Under the pieces are notes generated by a model. The model did no database searches. It was not told where the DNA came from and worked only from the letters and a program-made list of their open reading frames with translations. DNA of 64,000 bases from Callorhinus ursinus. Taxonomy: Eukaryota; Chordata; Mammalia; Carnivora; Otariidae. The stretch spans positions 20,038,797-20,102,796 of the forward strand of contig NW_020313005.1 in the NCBI RefSeq assembly GCF_003265705.1. Direction: 5' to 3'. Shown in pieces: positions 54,388 to 64,000 of the stretch (position 1 is the first letter of the stretch; each line of letters begins with the position of its first letter). The position numbers were made by a program, and so were the translations under genes.

Positions 54388-56254
54388 GGAGATAGTCCAA
54401 GATAGCGGAGGAGTAGGAGAACTTAGATTTGTCTGGTCCCAGGCATTCAGCTAGATATCAAACCGTTCTGAACACCTGCGAACTCAACCGGAAATCAAAG
54501 AAAAGAATAGCTGCAACTCTACAAAGAGAAAAACAACCACTTTCTGCAAGGTAGGGGTTGTGAATCCGAGGTGATATATGGGAAGATAGACGGGGTTGGG
54601 GAGCTTCCATCTGCTGGCTACTGGCAAGTGATAGAGCAGTGGAGCACAAAATTGGAACTTTCAGAAGTCTGCTCCAGTGAGGGATGTCCCAGCCTGAAAC
54701 ACGCTCAAGTGGCAAAATGGGGCAGAATCCTAGCTGGGACAGTGTGGTCTCAGGACCCTCAGGGTCACAGGAAGACGGGGGTGCCTGAGTGCAGCAAAGC
54801 TCCCAGGTATCGGACCGGGGAAGCCGGCTGCAGAGACGGAGCCAAGGAGTGGGCTCTCAGCTCGGGGTTGCCATAAACCATGATCCATGGCACAGTAGGG
54901 CCACTGCTCTTCCAGCAGGGACCCAAAAAGTGACAGATCTGGGGAGATTCCCCTTCATCCCCTGGGGAGGAGCGTCGTGGGAGTGCACCGCAGGGATCTG
55001 CTGGGTTTGGAGACTCCACATGGGGTTGTGTGCCAGAGATGGAAACGCTCGGTCACAGGCCAGGTGAGCACAGAGTGTGGCCGGAGACCAGGGAGATGGG
55101 AGTGATTGACTGCTTTTCTCTGGGGGTGCACTGAGTGGTGGGGACCCCAGGACTCAGCTCCAGGGCCAGAGACTGGGAGGCCACCATTTTCATTCTCATT
55201 CTCTAAAGCTGTGTGGAAAGCCTTCGAAGAACAAAAGTCACAGAGAGAAAACCAGAGCCCCTTCCTTAGCCTGGCCCTGGCAAGGGCCATGCAACATCCC
55301 CCCCACCACAGGCATTTGAGAATCAGCGCAACAGGCCCCTCCCCCAGAAGATCGGCAAGAACATCCAGCCAAGACCAAGTTTATCGATCATAGAGAACTG
55401 CAAAACTCCAGCGCTAGGGGAAAATAGTATATAGAATTCATGGTTGTTTTTCCCATGATTCTTTAGTCTTTCAATTTTAATTTTTTTCTCTTTCCTTTTT
55501 CAACCAATTTCTTATCAACTCTTTTTTCTAAATCTTTTTTAATTTTCATCTTTACATTTACATTCTATCCTTTCATTAATTTTATTTTGTATATACATAA
55601 GTTTTTCTTTCTTTATTATTTTGGAATGTAGTTTCTTCTAACAGACCAAAATATACCCAGAATCTAGTGTATTGCTCTGTTCTCTTCACCTGTCTGATCA
55701 TATTCTCTCTCTCTCTTTTTTTTTTGTCTTCTCTTTTTTGTTAAAGTCTTTTTTAACTTTCATCTTTACAGTTCATTCTATCCTTTCATTGTGTTTAATT
55801 TTATTTTTGTATATATATTAAAGTTTTACTTTCATTACAATTTTGGTATGTAGTATCTTTTAACAAACAGACCAAAATAAACTCAGAATATAGTGTATTG
55901 TTCTGTTCTGTTCACCTGTCTGTTTATATTCCTTCTTCTTTTTTTGTCCTTTAACTGTCATTTTTACAGTTACATTCTATCCTTTCAATGTTTTCAATTT
56001 TTTGTTTTTGTACATATATAAGTTTTCCTTTTTTTTTACAATTTTGGGATCTAGTTTTTGAACAAACAGACCAAAATGCACACAGGATCCAGTGTACTGC
56101 TCTGTTCTGTTCACCTGTCAGATTATATTCTTTTTTTGTTTGTTTAATTTTTTATTTTTTCAGTTTTGAGTCTCTTCTGATTTGTTTAGTGTATATTTTT
56201 CTGGGGTCATTGTTGCCATTTTAGTATTTTGTTCCCTTGTTCACCTATTCTTCT
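54388..56254 (+). promoter_or_regulatory. L1 5' UTR with three T-rich tandem units
   Basis: GC-rich promoter part (54388-55440), then an AT-rich part with three diverged copies of a unit starting ACAGACCAAAATA at about 55641, 55867 and 56066, each followed by 'agtgtattgctctgttct...cacctgtc'. Spacing is about 226 and 199 bp. No coding function. Confidence 0.75.
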
Positions 56255-58400
56255 CCAAAAAGGAGAATTACAGACAAATATTCCTGATGAACATGAATGC
56301 AAAAATTCTCACCAAAATACTAGCCAATAGGATCCAACAGTATTAGATCACCCGGATTATTCACCACGACCAAGTGGGATTTATTCCTGGGATGCAAGGG
56401 TGGTTCAATATCCACAAATCAACCAACGTGATACAATACATTAATAAAAGAAAGAACAAGAACCATATGATCCTCTCAGTAGATGCAGAAAAAGCACTTG
56501 ACAAAGTATAGCATCCTTTCTTGATTAAAACTCTTCAGAGTGGGGCGCCTGGGTGGCTCAGTTGGTTAAGCGACTGCCTTCGGCTCAGGTCATGATCCTG
56601 GAGTCCCTGGATTGAGTCCCACATCGGGCTCCCTGCTCAGCAGGGAGTCTGCTTCACCCTCTGCCCCTCCCCCCCCATGTACTCGCTCTCATTCTCTCTC
56701 TCTCAAATAAATAAATGAATAAAATGTTTAAAAAAAAAACTCTTCAGAGTGTAGGGATAGAGGGTACATACCTCAATATCATAAAAACCATCTATGAAAA
56801 ACCCACAGCGAGTATCATTCTCAATGGGGAAAAGCTGAGAGCTTTTCCACTAAGGTCAGGAACATGGCAGGGATGTCTCCTCTTACCACTGTTATTCAAC
56901 ATAGTACTAGAAGCCCTAACCTCAGCAATCAGAGAACAAAAAGAAATAAGAGACATCTGAATCAGCAAAGAAGAATCAAACTCTCACTCTTTGCAGGTGA
57001 CATAGTACTCTATGTGGAAAACCCAAAAGACTCCACCTTAAATTGCTAGAACTATACAGGAATTCAGCAAAGTGGCAGGATATAAAACCAATGCACAGTG
57101 ATCAGTTGCATTTCCATACACTAACAATGAGACAGAAGAAAGAGAAATTAAGGAGTCGATCCCATTTACAATTGCACCCAAAACCATAAGATACCTAGGA
57201 ATAAATCTAACCAAAGAGGCAAAGAATCAGTACTCAGAAAACTATAAAATACTCAGGAAAGAAATTGAGGAAGACACAAAGAAATGGAAAAAGGTTCCAT
57301 GCTCATGGATTGGAAGAACAAATACTGTTAAAATGTCTATGCTACCTAGAGCAATCTATACATTCAATGCAATCTTTATCAAAATACCATCAACTTTTTT
57401 CACAGAGCTGGAACAAACAATCCTAAAATTTGTATGGAACCAGAGAAGACCCCGAATAGCCAAAGGAATGTTGAAAAAGAAAAGCAAAGCTAGTGGCATC
57501 ACAATTCCAGACTTCAAGATCCATTACAAAGCTGTAAACATCAAGACAGTATGGTACTGGCACAAAAACAGACACATAGATCAATGGAACAGAATAGAGA
57601 AGCCAGAAATGGACGCTCAACTCTATGGTCAACTAATCTTCAACAAAGCAGGAAAGAATGTCCAATGGAAAAAAGAGTCTCTTCAACAAATGGTGTTGGG
57701 AAAATTGGACAGCCACATGCAGAAGAATGAACATTTCCTTACACCATACACAAAAATAGACTTAAAATGGATGAAAGACCTAACTGTGAGACAGGAATCC
57801 ATCACAATTCTAGAGGAGAACACAGGCAGCAACCTCTGTGACCTTGGCCACAGCAACTTCTTGCTAGACACACCTCCAAAGACAAGGGAAACAAAGGCAA
57901 AAATGAACTATTGGGACTTCATGAAGATAAACACCTTTTGCACAGCAAAGGAAAGAGTCAACAAAACCAAAAGACAACTGACAGAATGGGAGAAGATATT
58001 TGCAAATGTCTTAGCAGATAAAGGGCTAGTATCCAAAATCTATAAAGAACTTAATCAAACTCAACACCCAAAGAACAAAAAATCCAGTCAAGAAATGGGC
58101 AGAAGACATGAACAGACATTTCTCCAAAGAAGACATACAAAAGGCCAACAGACACATGAAAAAATGTTCAACATTACTTGGCATCAGGGAAATACAAATC
58201 AAAATCACAATGAGAGGGGAGCCTGGGTGGCTCAGTCATTGGGCATCTGCCTTTGGCTCAGTTCATGATCCCGGGGTCCTGGGATCAAGCCCCATATCAG
58301 GCTCCCTGCTCCATGGGAAGCCTGCTTTTCCCTCTCCCACTCCCCCTGCTTGTGTTCCCTCTCTTGCTGTGTCTCTCTCTGTCAAATAAATAAAATCTTT
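56255..58400 (+). pseudogene. L1 ORF2 remnant (RT and C-terminal domains)
   Basis: Starts within the RT domain ([20 protein letters not shown] in one frame), continues with 'WFNI...QGCLL' segments and then the catalytic box at 56990-57001, which reads FAGD rather than the FADD of active L1. A SINE interrupts between the RT N-terminal part and that box. The longest open part, 57333-58268 (311 codons), covers the ORF2 C-terminal domain, and its last ~18 codons come from the next SINE. The endonuclease domain is missing. It is inactive. Confidence 0.88.
56542..56735 (+). mobile_element. CAN SINE in the L1
   Basis: GGGGCGCCTGGGTGGCTCAG head, CT tract, AAATAAATAAATGAATAAAA tail. Perfect target duplication AAAACTCTTCAGAGT at 56527-56541 and 56736-56750. 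Confidence 0.96.
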
Positions 58401-58407
58401 AAAAAAA
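58216..58407 (+). mobile_element. CAN SINE in the L1
   Basis: GGGGAGCCTGGGTGGCTCAG head and 'cccactccccctgcttgtgttcc' block. Target duplication AAAATCACAATGAGA at 58201-58215 and AAAATCATAATGAGA at 58408-58422. Confidence 0.95.
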
Positions 58408-58756
58408 AAAATCATAATGAGATACCACCCCACACCAGTAAGAGTGGCTGAAATTAACAAGTCAGGAAACAACAGATGTTGGTGAGGATGTGGAGAAAGG
58501 GGAACCCTCTTACACTGTTGGGGGGAATGCAAGCTGGTGTAGCCACTCTGGAAAACAGCATGGAGGTTCCTCAAAAACTTGAAAGTAGAGCTACATCCCA
58601 GCAATCGCACTACTAGGGACTTACCCCAAAGATACAAATGTAGTGATCCAAAGGGGCACTTGTGACCCAACGTTTATAGCAGTAATGTCCCTAATAGCCA
58701 AGCTATGGAAAGAGCCCAGATGTCCATCGACAAATGAATGGATAAAGAAGATGCAG

Positions 58757-58757
<1 letters not shown>

Positions 58758-58792
<35 letters not shown>

Positions 58793-58807
58793 ACATACAC
58801 ACACACA
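58758..58807. repeat. (CA)n microsatellite
   Basis: ACACAC tract with CATACACACATACAC interruptions inside the L1 3' end. Length is likely variable. Confidence 0.93.
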
Positions 58808-59248
58808 ATGGAATATTACTCAGCCAACAAAAAATGAAATCTTGCCATTTGCAACCATGGGTGGAACTAGAAGACATTATGCTAAGCGAAATAAGTCAAT
58901 CACAGAAAGACAATTATCATATGATTTCACTCATATGTGGAATTTAAGGAACAAAACAGAGGAGCATAGAGAAAGGGAGGGAAAAGTAAAACAAAAAGTA
59001 ATCAGAGAGGGAGACAAACCATAAAAGACTTAATCATAGGAAACAAACTGAGGGTTGCTAGAGGGGAGGAGGGTGGGTGGATAGGGTGACTGGGTGATGG
59101 ACATTAAGGAGGGCATGTGATGTAATGAACAATGGGCATTATGTAAGACTGATGAATCACTGATCTCTACCTCTGAAACTAATACATTGTATGGTAATTA
59201 ATTGAATTTAAATAAAAAATTAAAATAAAAAAAAGCCATCAGTTCTGA

Positions 59249-61200
59249 ATATGTCCCAGAGCAAGGAACTCTAAAACAGATCCAGACCACAGTGCAAGGT
59301 TCCCTCTACTTGGATATTACGACCTAGCAGTTCTAATAGTAATTAGTGTCTCTGGTAAATAGAGATGCTTATGGAGCCTCGAGGAAGACCCAATGAGAGA
59401 ATTATGGCATGGACTCCTAAGAATTTGGAGTAAGGCTGTTTATTTTTTGCTAATAATGACAAAAGCAGTTATTGGCTTTCTAGCATGCTCTGGTAGAAGC
59501 TGAGTGCCTGACCAAGAGACACCAAGTAACTATGTGATCTGAAACACCCATCATAAGCTGGGTTTTGTCTGATCCAGTAAATCATAAAACTGGATATGTG
59601 CAGTGTGTTAAATGGAGTGGGTGGGTCTGGAATGCACAAATAAATTACATGAACAGGTGGCTTCAACTCCCATGGTATTTATTCCTACTCCTTTGCCAAC
59701 ACACCCTCGACCCATAGCTACAACCTCGACTTCATGGTGTGTTTTTTTTTTTGTTTTTTTTTTTGATGACCAGTTAACAGAATGATCACAGGACCAATTT
59801 TAAAATGAGTCTGCACAGTATACTGGCACTGGCTAGAAATGGATTGTTCCTGCATGGCAATGCAATCACTCAAGAATACCCCAAAAAACTATGGTGAAGG
59901 AAAATCCCCCCATTGGGCAGAATATCTGGAAATACATCTGATTGCTCTCTGTGTGGAAGGAAAGATGGCCTGAGGTATGACTCTACACTAATTTATGGGC
60001 AGTTACTAATAGGTTGGATGGCTGACTGGGGACTGGAAAGACAAGATTGGAAGATTGATAACCAGGAGATTTGGGAGACAGGAATGTGGATGGATCTTTT
60101 GCCCTCCTGCATGAAGATAGCTGCCCACTAGAGGGCATCCATTGGAAAGGAGGTACTCAACAATCAAGCGGATTCGATGACCCATCTTGTGAACATGATT
60201 CAGCTTCCTTCTTCAGCTACCTTGGTGCTTGCTCAATGGTCCCATGAAAAATAATTACCTCTGTAGCAAGGTGGACATCATTCATGGGTGCAACAGCATA
60301 CTTTTCCTCAGCAAAGATACTCTGGCTACCTATATGGCCAAATGACACCTGCCAACAGGAAAAGGCAACACTCAGTCCCAATATGGCAGCATTACCTAGC
60401 GATAGCAACCTACCACATGATGGCAGGTTGATTACATTAGATACCTTACATCACTGAAGGGCAGTGGTTTGTTTTCATAAGAATAGAAACAGATTTATTG
60501 TCTTTGCCAGTAAAGATGATGCCTGCATCATCATTTGTGGACATAAAGAAAACCTGATTTGTTGTCATGGCATTACACTCAACATACCCTCCAATCAGAA
60601 AAACTATTTACAGTGAAGAGAGAGTGGCAATGGGCTCATGGCTTCAGATTTCAAAGGTCTTACTTCATGGCTCATTACCTACAGGCTTGGGAGAATGACA
60701 AAATAGCCTGGTCATTTATGAAACCAAATGGGGACAACATTTTGCAAGGCTAGGATGTTATCCAAGAGCATGAGCAGAAAGCACTTTATAGTGCCATAAA
60801 TAACTTCCTTAAGACTTTTTGCTTTCTATCCATGCATCATTAGGCTCGATAGGATTGAGATCATAATGCCCAAGGTAGCAAAATACTTTCACCATGAAAA
60901 ATGGTTAAGTTGGAAGCTGAGACTTTCCAATGGCCATCAGGGGCCTTTCAGGTCTCAGAGTCTCGAGAGAGAGTCACTCTACTGGCTGGCATAAATGGTT
61001 TGAATTAGAAAAGGGAAATATGGCTTTTTTCCTTCTATATAATGGGGACAAGGAGGACTATGTCTGGAACCCAGGGTATTCACTAGGGTGCTCTTCACTA
61101 TTTCCATGCATAAATGTATTGATCACATGGGATGTAGTAACCCAATGAAAATAGTAATATTTAGGATAGAATAAAGATATTATATTTGGGAAAACATGTT
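59249..61200 (+). pseudogene. ERVL pol fossil: RNase H, integrase and dUTPase-like end
   Basis: Continues the ERVL element interrupted by the L1. RNase H: the frame at 59913-60131 contains WMADWGLERQDWKIDNQEIW and MWMDL in the order seen in class III pol. Integrase: zinc-region and core-like text at 60200-60720, including 'ggcaggttgattacattaga' and a frame with REWQWAHGF. A C-terminal segment at 60930-61148 (LLYNGDKEDYVWNPGYSLG) fits the dUTPase-like domain that ERVL elements carry after integrase. Numerous stops make it inactive. No 3' LTR is recognised before the SINE at 61261. Confidence 0.75.
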
Positions 61201-61260
61201 TTGTGAGAGAAGGCAGAATCAAACATGGAATAAGGGACAGTAAAGAAGAACCCTATACTA

Positions 61261-61451
61261 GGGGTGTCTGGGTGGCTCAGTCGTTAAGCGTCTGCCTTCA
61301 GCTCAGGTCATGATCCTGGGGTCCTGGGATCGAGCCCCACATTGGGTTCCCTGCTCCCCAGGAAGCCTGCTTCTCCCTCTCCCACTCCCCCTGCTTGTGT
61401 TCCCTCTCTCGCGGTGTCTCTCTCTGTCAAATAAATAAATAAAATCTTTAA
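61261..61451 (+). mobile_element. CAN SINE (young type)
   Basis: GGGGTGTCTGGGTGGCTCAG head and 'cccactccccctgcttgtgttcc' block. Perfect 19-bp target duplication AAAGAAGAACCCTATACTA at 61242-61260 and 61452-61470, the longest in the window. Confidence 0.97.
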
Positions 61452-61503
61452 AAAGAAGAACCCTATACTATTGGATTTTATTTGGGGTTATCAATAATAA
61501 ACC

Positions 61504-61505
61504 GT

Positions 61506-61538
<33 letters not shown>

Positions 61539-61541
61539 TGT
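61504..61541. repeat. (CG)n-(TG)n alternating tract
   Basis: GTGTGCGCGCGCGCGCGCGT continues as TG repeats. Strictly alternating purine-pyrimidine sequence with about nine CG steps, which is rare in a CpG-depleted genome. A strong candidate for Z-DNA. Confidence 0.93.
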
Positions 61542-61949
61542 TAGCTCTATCTTCTGAAAGTATCTAGAAGCAGTGGCATCTAAGGTAACAATGAGTATGC
61601 TTAGCATCCATCTTTTGGTTTCTAAATATCATTCCTCACTAAAAGAAGTTACAGTTGCTTAAGGAAATGTACGATTTTGTGTCTGGGGCAAGGAAAGCAC
61701 AAGGTGAACCTGACACATTTACTGTGCCATTAAGCAAGCAAGTGCTCAAAGATTAATAGGATATATTAAAAGGACACAGGAATTGACAAGAAGGGATTCC
61801 CAGTGGCCAAAATTGGGATAATTTGAGCATCAGAAAGATGGGAATGGATTACAACAAATGGAACAAAATAATTTACAAGTTAATCTTTTTTTTTTTTTTT
61901 TAAAGAAGAGATTGAGAAAGAAGTATAGGAAAAGGGGGTGTTTTTCTTT
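61542..61949. other. Non-coding DNA without recognised feature
   Basis: I see no gene or named repeat. Confidence 0.35.
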
Positions 61950-62151
61950 TTCTTTTTTTTTTAAGATTTTATTTGTTTATTTGACAGAGAGAGACACAGC
62001 GAGAGAGGGAACACAAGCAAGGGGAGTGGGAGAGGGAGAAGCAGGCTTCCCGCTGAGCAGGGAGCCCGACGTGGGACTTAATCCCAGGACCCTGGGATCA
62101 TGACCAGAGCTAAAGGCGGACGCTTAATGACCGAGCCACCTAGGTGCCCCA
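61950..62151 (-). mobile_element. CAN SINE
   Basis: Inverted SINE: T-run, AAGATTTTATTTGTTTATTT, GA-rich tract, head ending GAGCCACCTAGGTGCCCC. GTGTTTTTCTTT flanks it on both sides as target duplication. Confidence 0.94.
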
Positions 62152-62299
62152 GGAGTGTTTTTCTTTATAAAAGAATACTAGCTGGTAAATTCCAAGAGAA
62201 TTATGTTTAAAACTCAGGAAACTATGGAACTTTCTCCATTTCATAAAGGGCAGCTACAAAAAACATACAGATAACATCCTACTTAGTATGAATTAAAGA

Positions 62300-63890
62300 C
62301 TAAATTGCCCTTAAGACCTCACTTTCATGACTTCTATTCAACCTTGTACTAAATGCCCTAGCCATTGCAATAAGATAATAAAAATTTTAAAAAGGCATCA
62401 AGATAGGAAAGGAAGAGGTAAAACTGTCCCTGTTTGCACATAATATGACTGTTTACAAAGAAAACTCAATGAAATCTATAAAACAACTCCTAGAACTAAT
62501 AAGCGAATTTAGCAAAGTCTCAAGTCATAAGTTAATATACAAAAATCAATTGTAGCAAACCAGTGGAAGATAAAAATTTTAAATGGTTTCATCTACAGCA
62601 GCACCAAAGAACCTGAAATATTTAGGAATAAATATAACAAAACCTGAAAGAACTTAAAGAAGACTAACATGCAAATGGGAAGGCTTACCATGTTCATGTA
62701 CCAGAAGGCTCAATATCATTAATATTACAATTCTCTCCAAATAGATCTCCAGAGTCAACACAATCCCAATTAAAATCCCAGCAGGCTATTTTGCAGAAAT
62801 TGGCAATCTGATTCTAAATTGTATATGAAAATACAAAGGGCCTAGGATAATCAAAGCAATGTCTAAAGTGAACAAAGTAGGAAGACTTATAGCACCTAAT
62901 TTCAAGACTTAAAATAAACCTTCAATCATCAAGATAGTTTGGTAGTGGCAAAATGGTAAGCATATGGATCAATAGGACAGACAGAGCCCAGCAAGAGAGA
63001 CACAAATATAAACTCAATTGATTTTCAACACAAATGCAAAGGAAATTCAATGGTGGAAAAGAAAGTCTTCTAAAGAAATGATGCTATAATAACTGAATAT
63101 CCATATGAGAAAAATGAACACCAACCATACTTCTCACCATACATGGAAATAAATTTTAAGTGAACCATATATCTTTTTTTTTTAATTTTTTATTGTTATG
63201 TTAATCACCATATATTACATCATTAGTTTTTGATGCAGTGTTCCATGATTCATTGTTTGTTCATAACACCCAGTGCTCCATGCAGAACGTGCCCTCCTCA
63301 ATACCCATCACCAGGCTAACCCATCCCCCCACCCCCCTACCCTCTAGAACCCTCAGTTTGTTTTTCAGAGTCCATCATCTCTCATGGTTCGTCTCCCCCT
63401 CTGACATACTCCCCTTTTCTTCCTCTCCTGTTATCTTCTTCTTTTTCTTTTTTCTTAAAATATGTTGCGTTATTTGTTTCAGAAGTACAGATCTGTGATT
63501 CAACAGTCTTGCACAATTCACAGCGCTCACCGTAGCACATACCCTCCCCAATGTCTATCACCCAGCCATCCCATCCCTCCCACCCCCAACCACTCCAGTA
63601 ACACTCAGTTTGTTTCCTGAGATTAAGAATTCCTCATATCAGTGAGGTCATGTGATACATGTCTTTCTCTGATTGACTTATTTAAGTGAACCATATATCT
63701 AAATACAAAGCCTAAAACAAAAAAAAACAAAAACCTTCTAAGAGAAAATATATGAGAAAATCTTCCATAAACTTAGGTCAGGCAAATATTTCTTAGATAC
63801 TAAAGGAGAGGATACTAGAGACATCAACCATAAAAGCAAAAAATTGATAAACTGGACTTTATAAAAATAAAAAAAACTCTTGTTTTTTTT
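62300..63890 (+). repeat. Old LINE-1 ORF2 fragment, split by a young L1 end
   Basis: Forward, A-rich L1 ORF2 text: 'aaactgtccctgtttgcaca', 'aactcaatgaaatctataaaacaactcctagaa', 'gttcatgtaccagaaggctcaatatcatta', 'caagatagtttggtagtggc'. It resumes after the insertion at 63701 ('ataaacttaggtcaggcaaat'). Frames are broken. The direction is confirmed by colinearity across the insertion. Confidence 0.75.
63175..63681 (-). mobile_element. Young 5'-truncated L1 3' end
   Basis: Inverted carnivore L1 terminus (TTATTGTTATGTTAATCACC ... GATTTGTTTCAGAAGTACAG-type text), about 507 bp. Perfect 19-bp target duplication TTAAGTGAACCATATATCT at 63156-63174 and 63682-63700. Same subfamily as the insertion at 13380. 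Confidence 0.94.
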
Positions 63891-64000
63891 TTTTTTTAAA
63901 GATTTTATTTATCTTTTGACACAGAGAGAGAGACAGCTAGAGAGGGAACACAAGCAGCGGGAGCGGGAGTGGGAGTGGGAGAGGGAGAAGCAGGCTCCTG
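63885..64000 (-). mobile_element. CAN SINE, cut by the window end
   Basis: Inverted SINE: long T-run, AAAGATTTTATTTATCTTTT, GA-rich tract. The tRNA-like head lies beyond the window. Confidence 0.92.

Larger units (their letters stand above)
54388..59231 (+). mobile_element. Internally deleted LINE-1 with intact ends
   Basis: The 5' terminus (GGAGATAGTCCAAGATAGCG) is a carnivore L1 5' UTR start and the 3' end is an L1 tail with A-run. AAAGCTGTCAGTTCTGA at 54371-54387 and AAAGCCATCAGTTCTGA at 59232-59248 are the target duplication with two mismatches. The 5' UTR (54388 to about 56254) joins directly to ORF2 inside the reverse transcriptase domain, so ORF1, the spacer and the endonuclease domain are absent. 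Two SINEs (56542 and 58216) and a (CA)n array lie inside. It is inserted in the ERVL pol fossil. Confidence 0.9.

Noticed and set aside
55641..56140. CRISPR-like regular repeats
   Set aside because: Mammalian DNA; the three units are long, diverged parts of an L1 5' UTR.
56200..56290. Splicing as the cause of the L1 internal deletion
   Set aside because: The 5' side of the joint (around CTTCTC) does not show a GT donor in the expected place, as far as I can reconstruct the undeleted L1. Deletion or template switching fits better, though an alignment could reopen this.
57333..58268. 311-codon frame as a possible host gene
   Set aside because: It is the C-terminal part of L1 ORF2, and its last codons are SINE sequence. 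It has no independent start.

Overview
This is nuclear DNA from a mammal of the order Carnivora. About 25 tRNA-derived CAN-type SINEs are scattered through it. Their heads read GGGGCGCCTGGGTGGCTCAG and they end in CT-rich, AAATAAATAAA tails. Carnivore-type LINE-1 (L1), ancient L2 and MIR copies, MaLR and ERVL remnants and a class I endogenous retrovirus make up most of the rest. I saw no SINE with the dog-type head (GGGATCCCTGGGTGGCGCAG), so I infer a non-canid caniform such as a bear, seal or mustelid. I found no convincing exon, CpG-island promoter, tRNA/rRNA gene or intact host gene. The window looks intergenic or deep intronic.

Layout. 1-2.4 kb: low-repeat DNA with a MIR, then a TTTC microsatellite holding a 10-base assembly gap. 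2.5-4.4 kb: minus-strand L1. 4.6-5.3 kb: a tiny young L1 insertion and an antisense L2. 6.4-13.1 kb: old L1 fragments on both strands, cut by SINEs and by a Tigger-like DNA transposon. 13.2-14.1 kb: a MaLR-type LTR split by a young L1 end. 15.6-24.2 kb: one essentially complete but dead gammaretrovirus-like provirus on the minus strand. 24.5-28.7 kb: MIR, L2, L1. 28.7-33.5 kb: a hAT-like fossil, SINEs and old L1. 33.5-46.6 kb: the longest low-repeat stretch, crossed by a few SINEs and L1 pieces. 46.6-47.8 kb: an L1 and a probable L1 3' transduction. 49.3-50.6 kb: old L1/HAL1 ORF1-like sequence. 50.6-61.2 kb: an ancient ERVL fossil in plus orientation, split by a 4.8-kb internally deleted L1 that itself carries two SINEs. 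61.2-64 kb: SINEs, a (CG)n/(TG)n tract, and an old L1 split by a young L1 end.

The provirus is the main gene-bearing unit. It has a 4-bp target duplication (ATGT) on both sides, two LTRs with TATA box and poly(A) signal, a primer-binding site matching tRNA-Glu, gag (myristoylation glycine, PPLY late motif, CCHC knuckle), pro-pol (DTG, YVDD, RNase H, integrase), env (signal peptide, CWIC, CX6CC, membrane anchor) and a polypurine tract. Every gene is broken by stops or frameshifts. By hand count the LTRs differ at roughly 20 of about 285 aligned sites, and a SINE later landed in the env tail.

The other notable structures are layered insertions that can be ordered in time, two L1 insertions that carry non-L1 DNA before their final poly(A), and an L1 whose 5' UTR is joined directly to ORF2. 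I found no new gene system. Repeat family names come from recall of consensus features, not from a database search.
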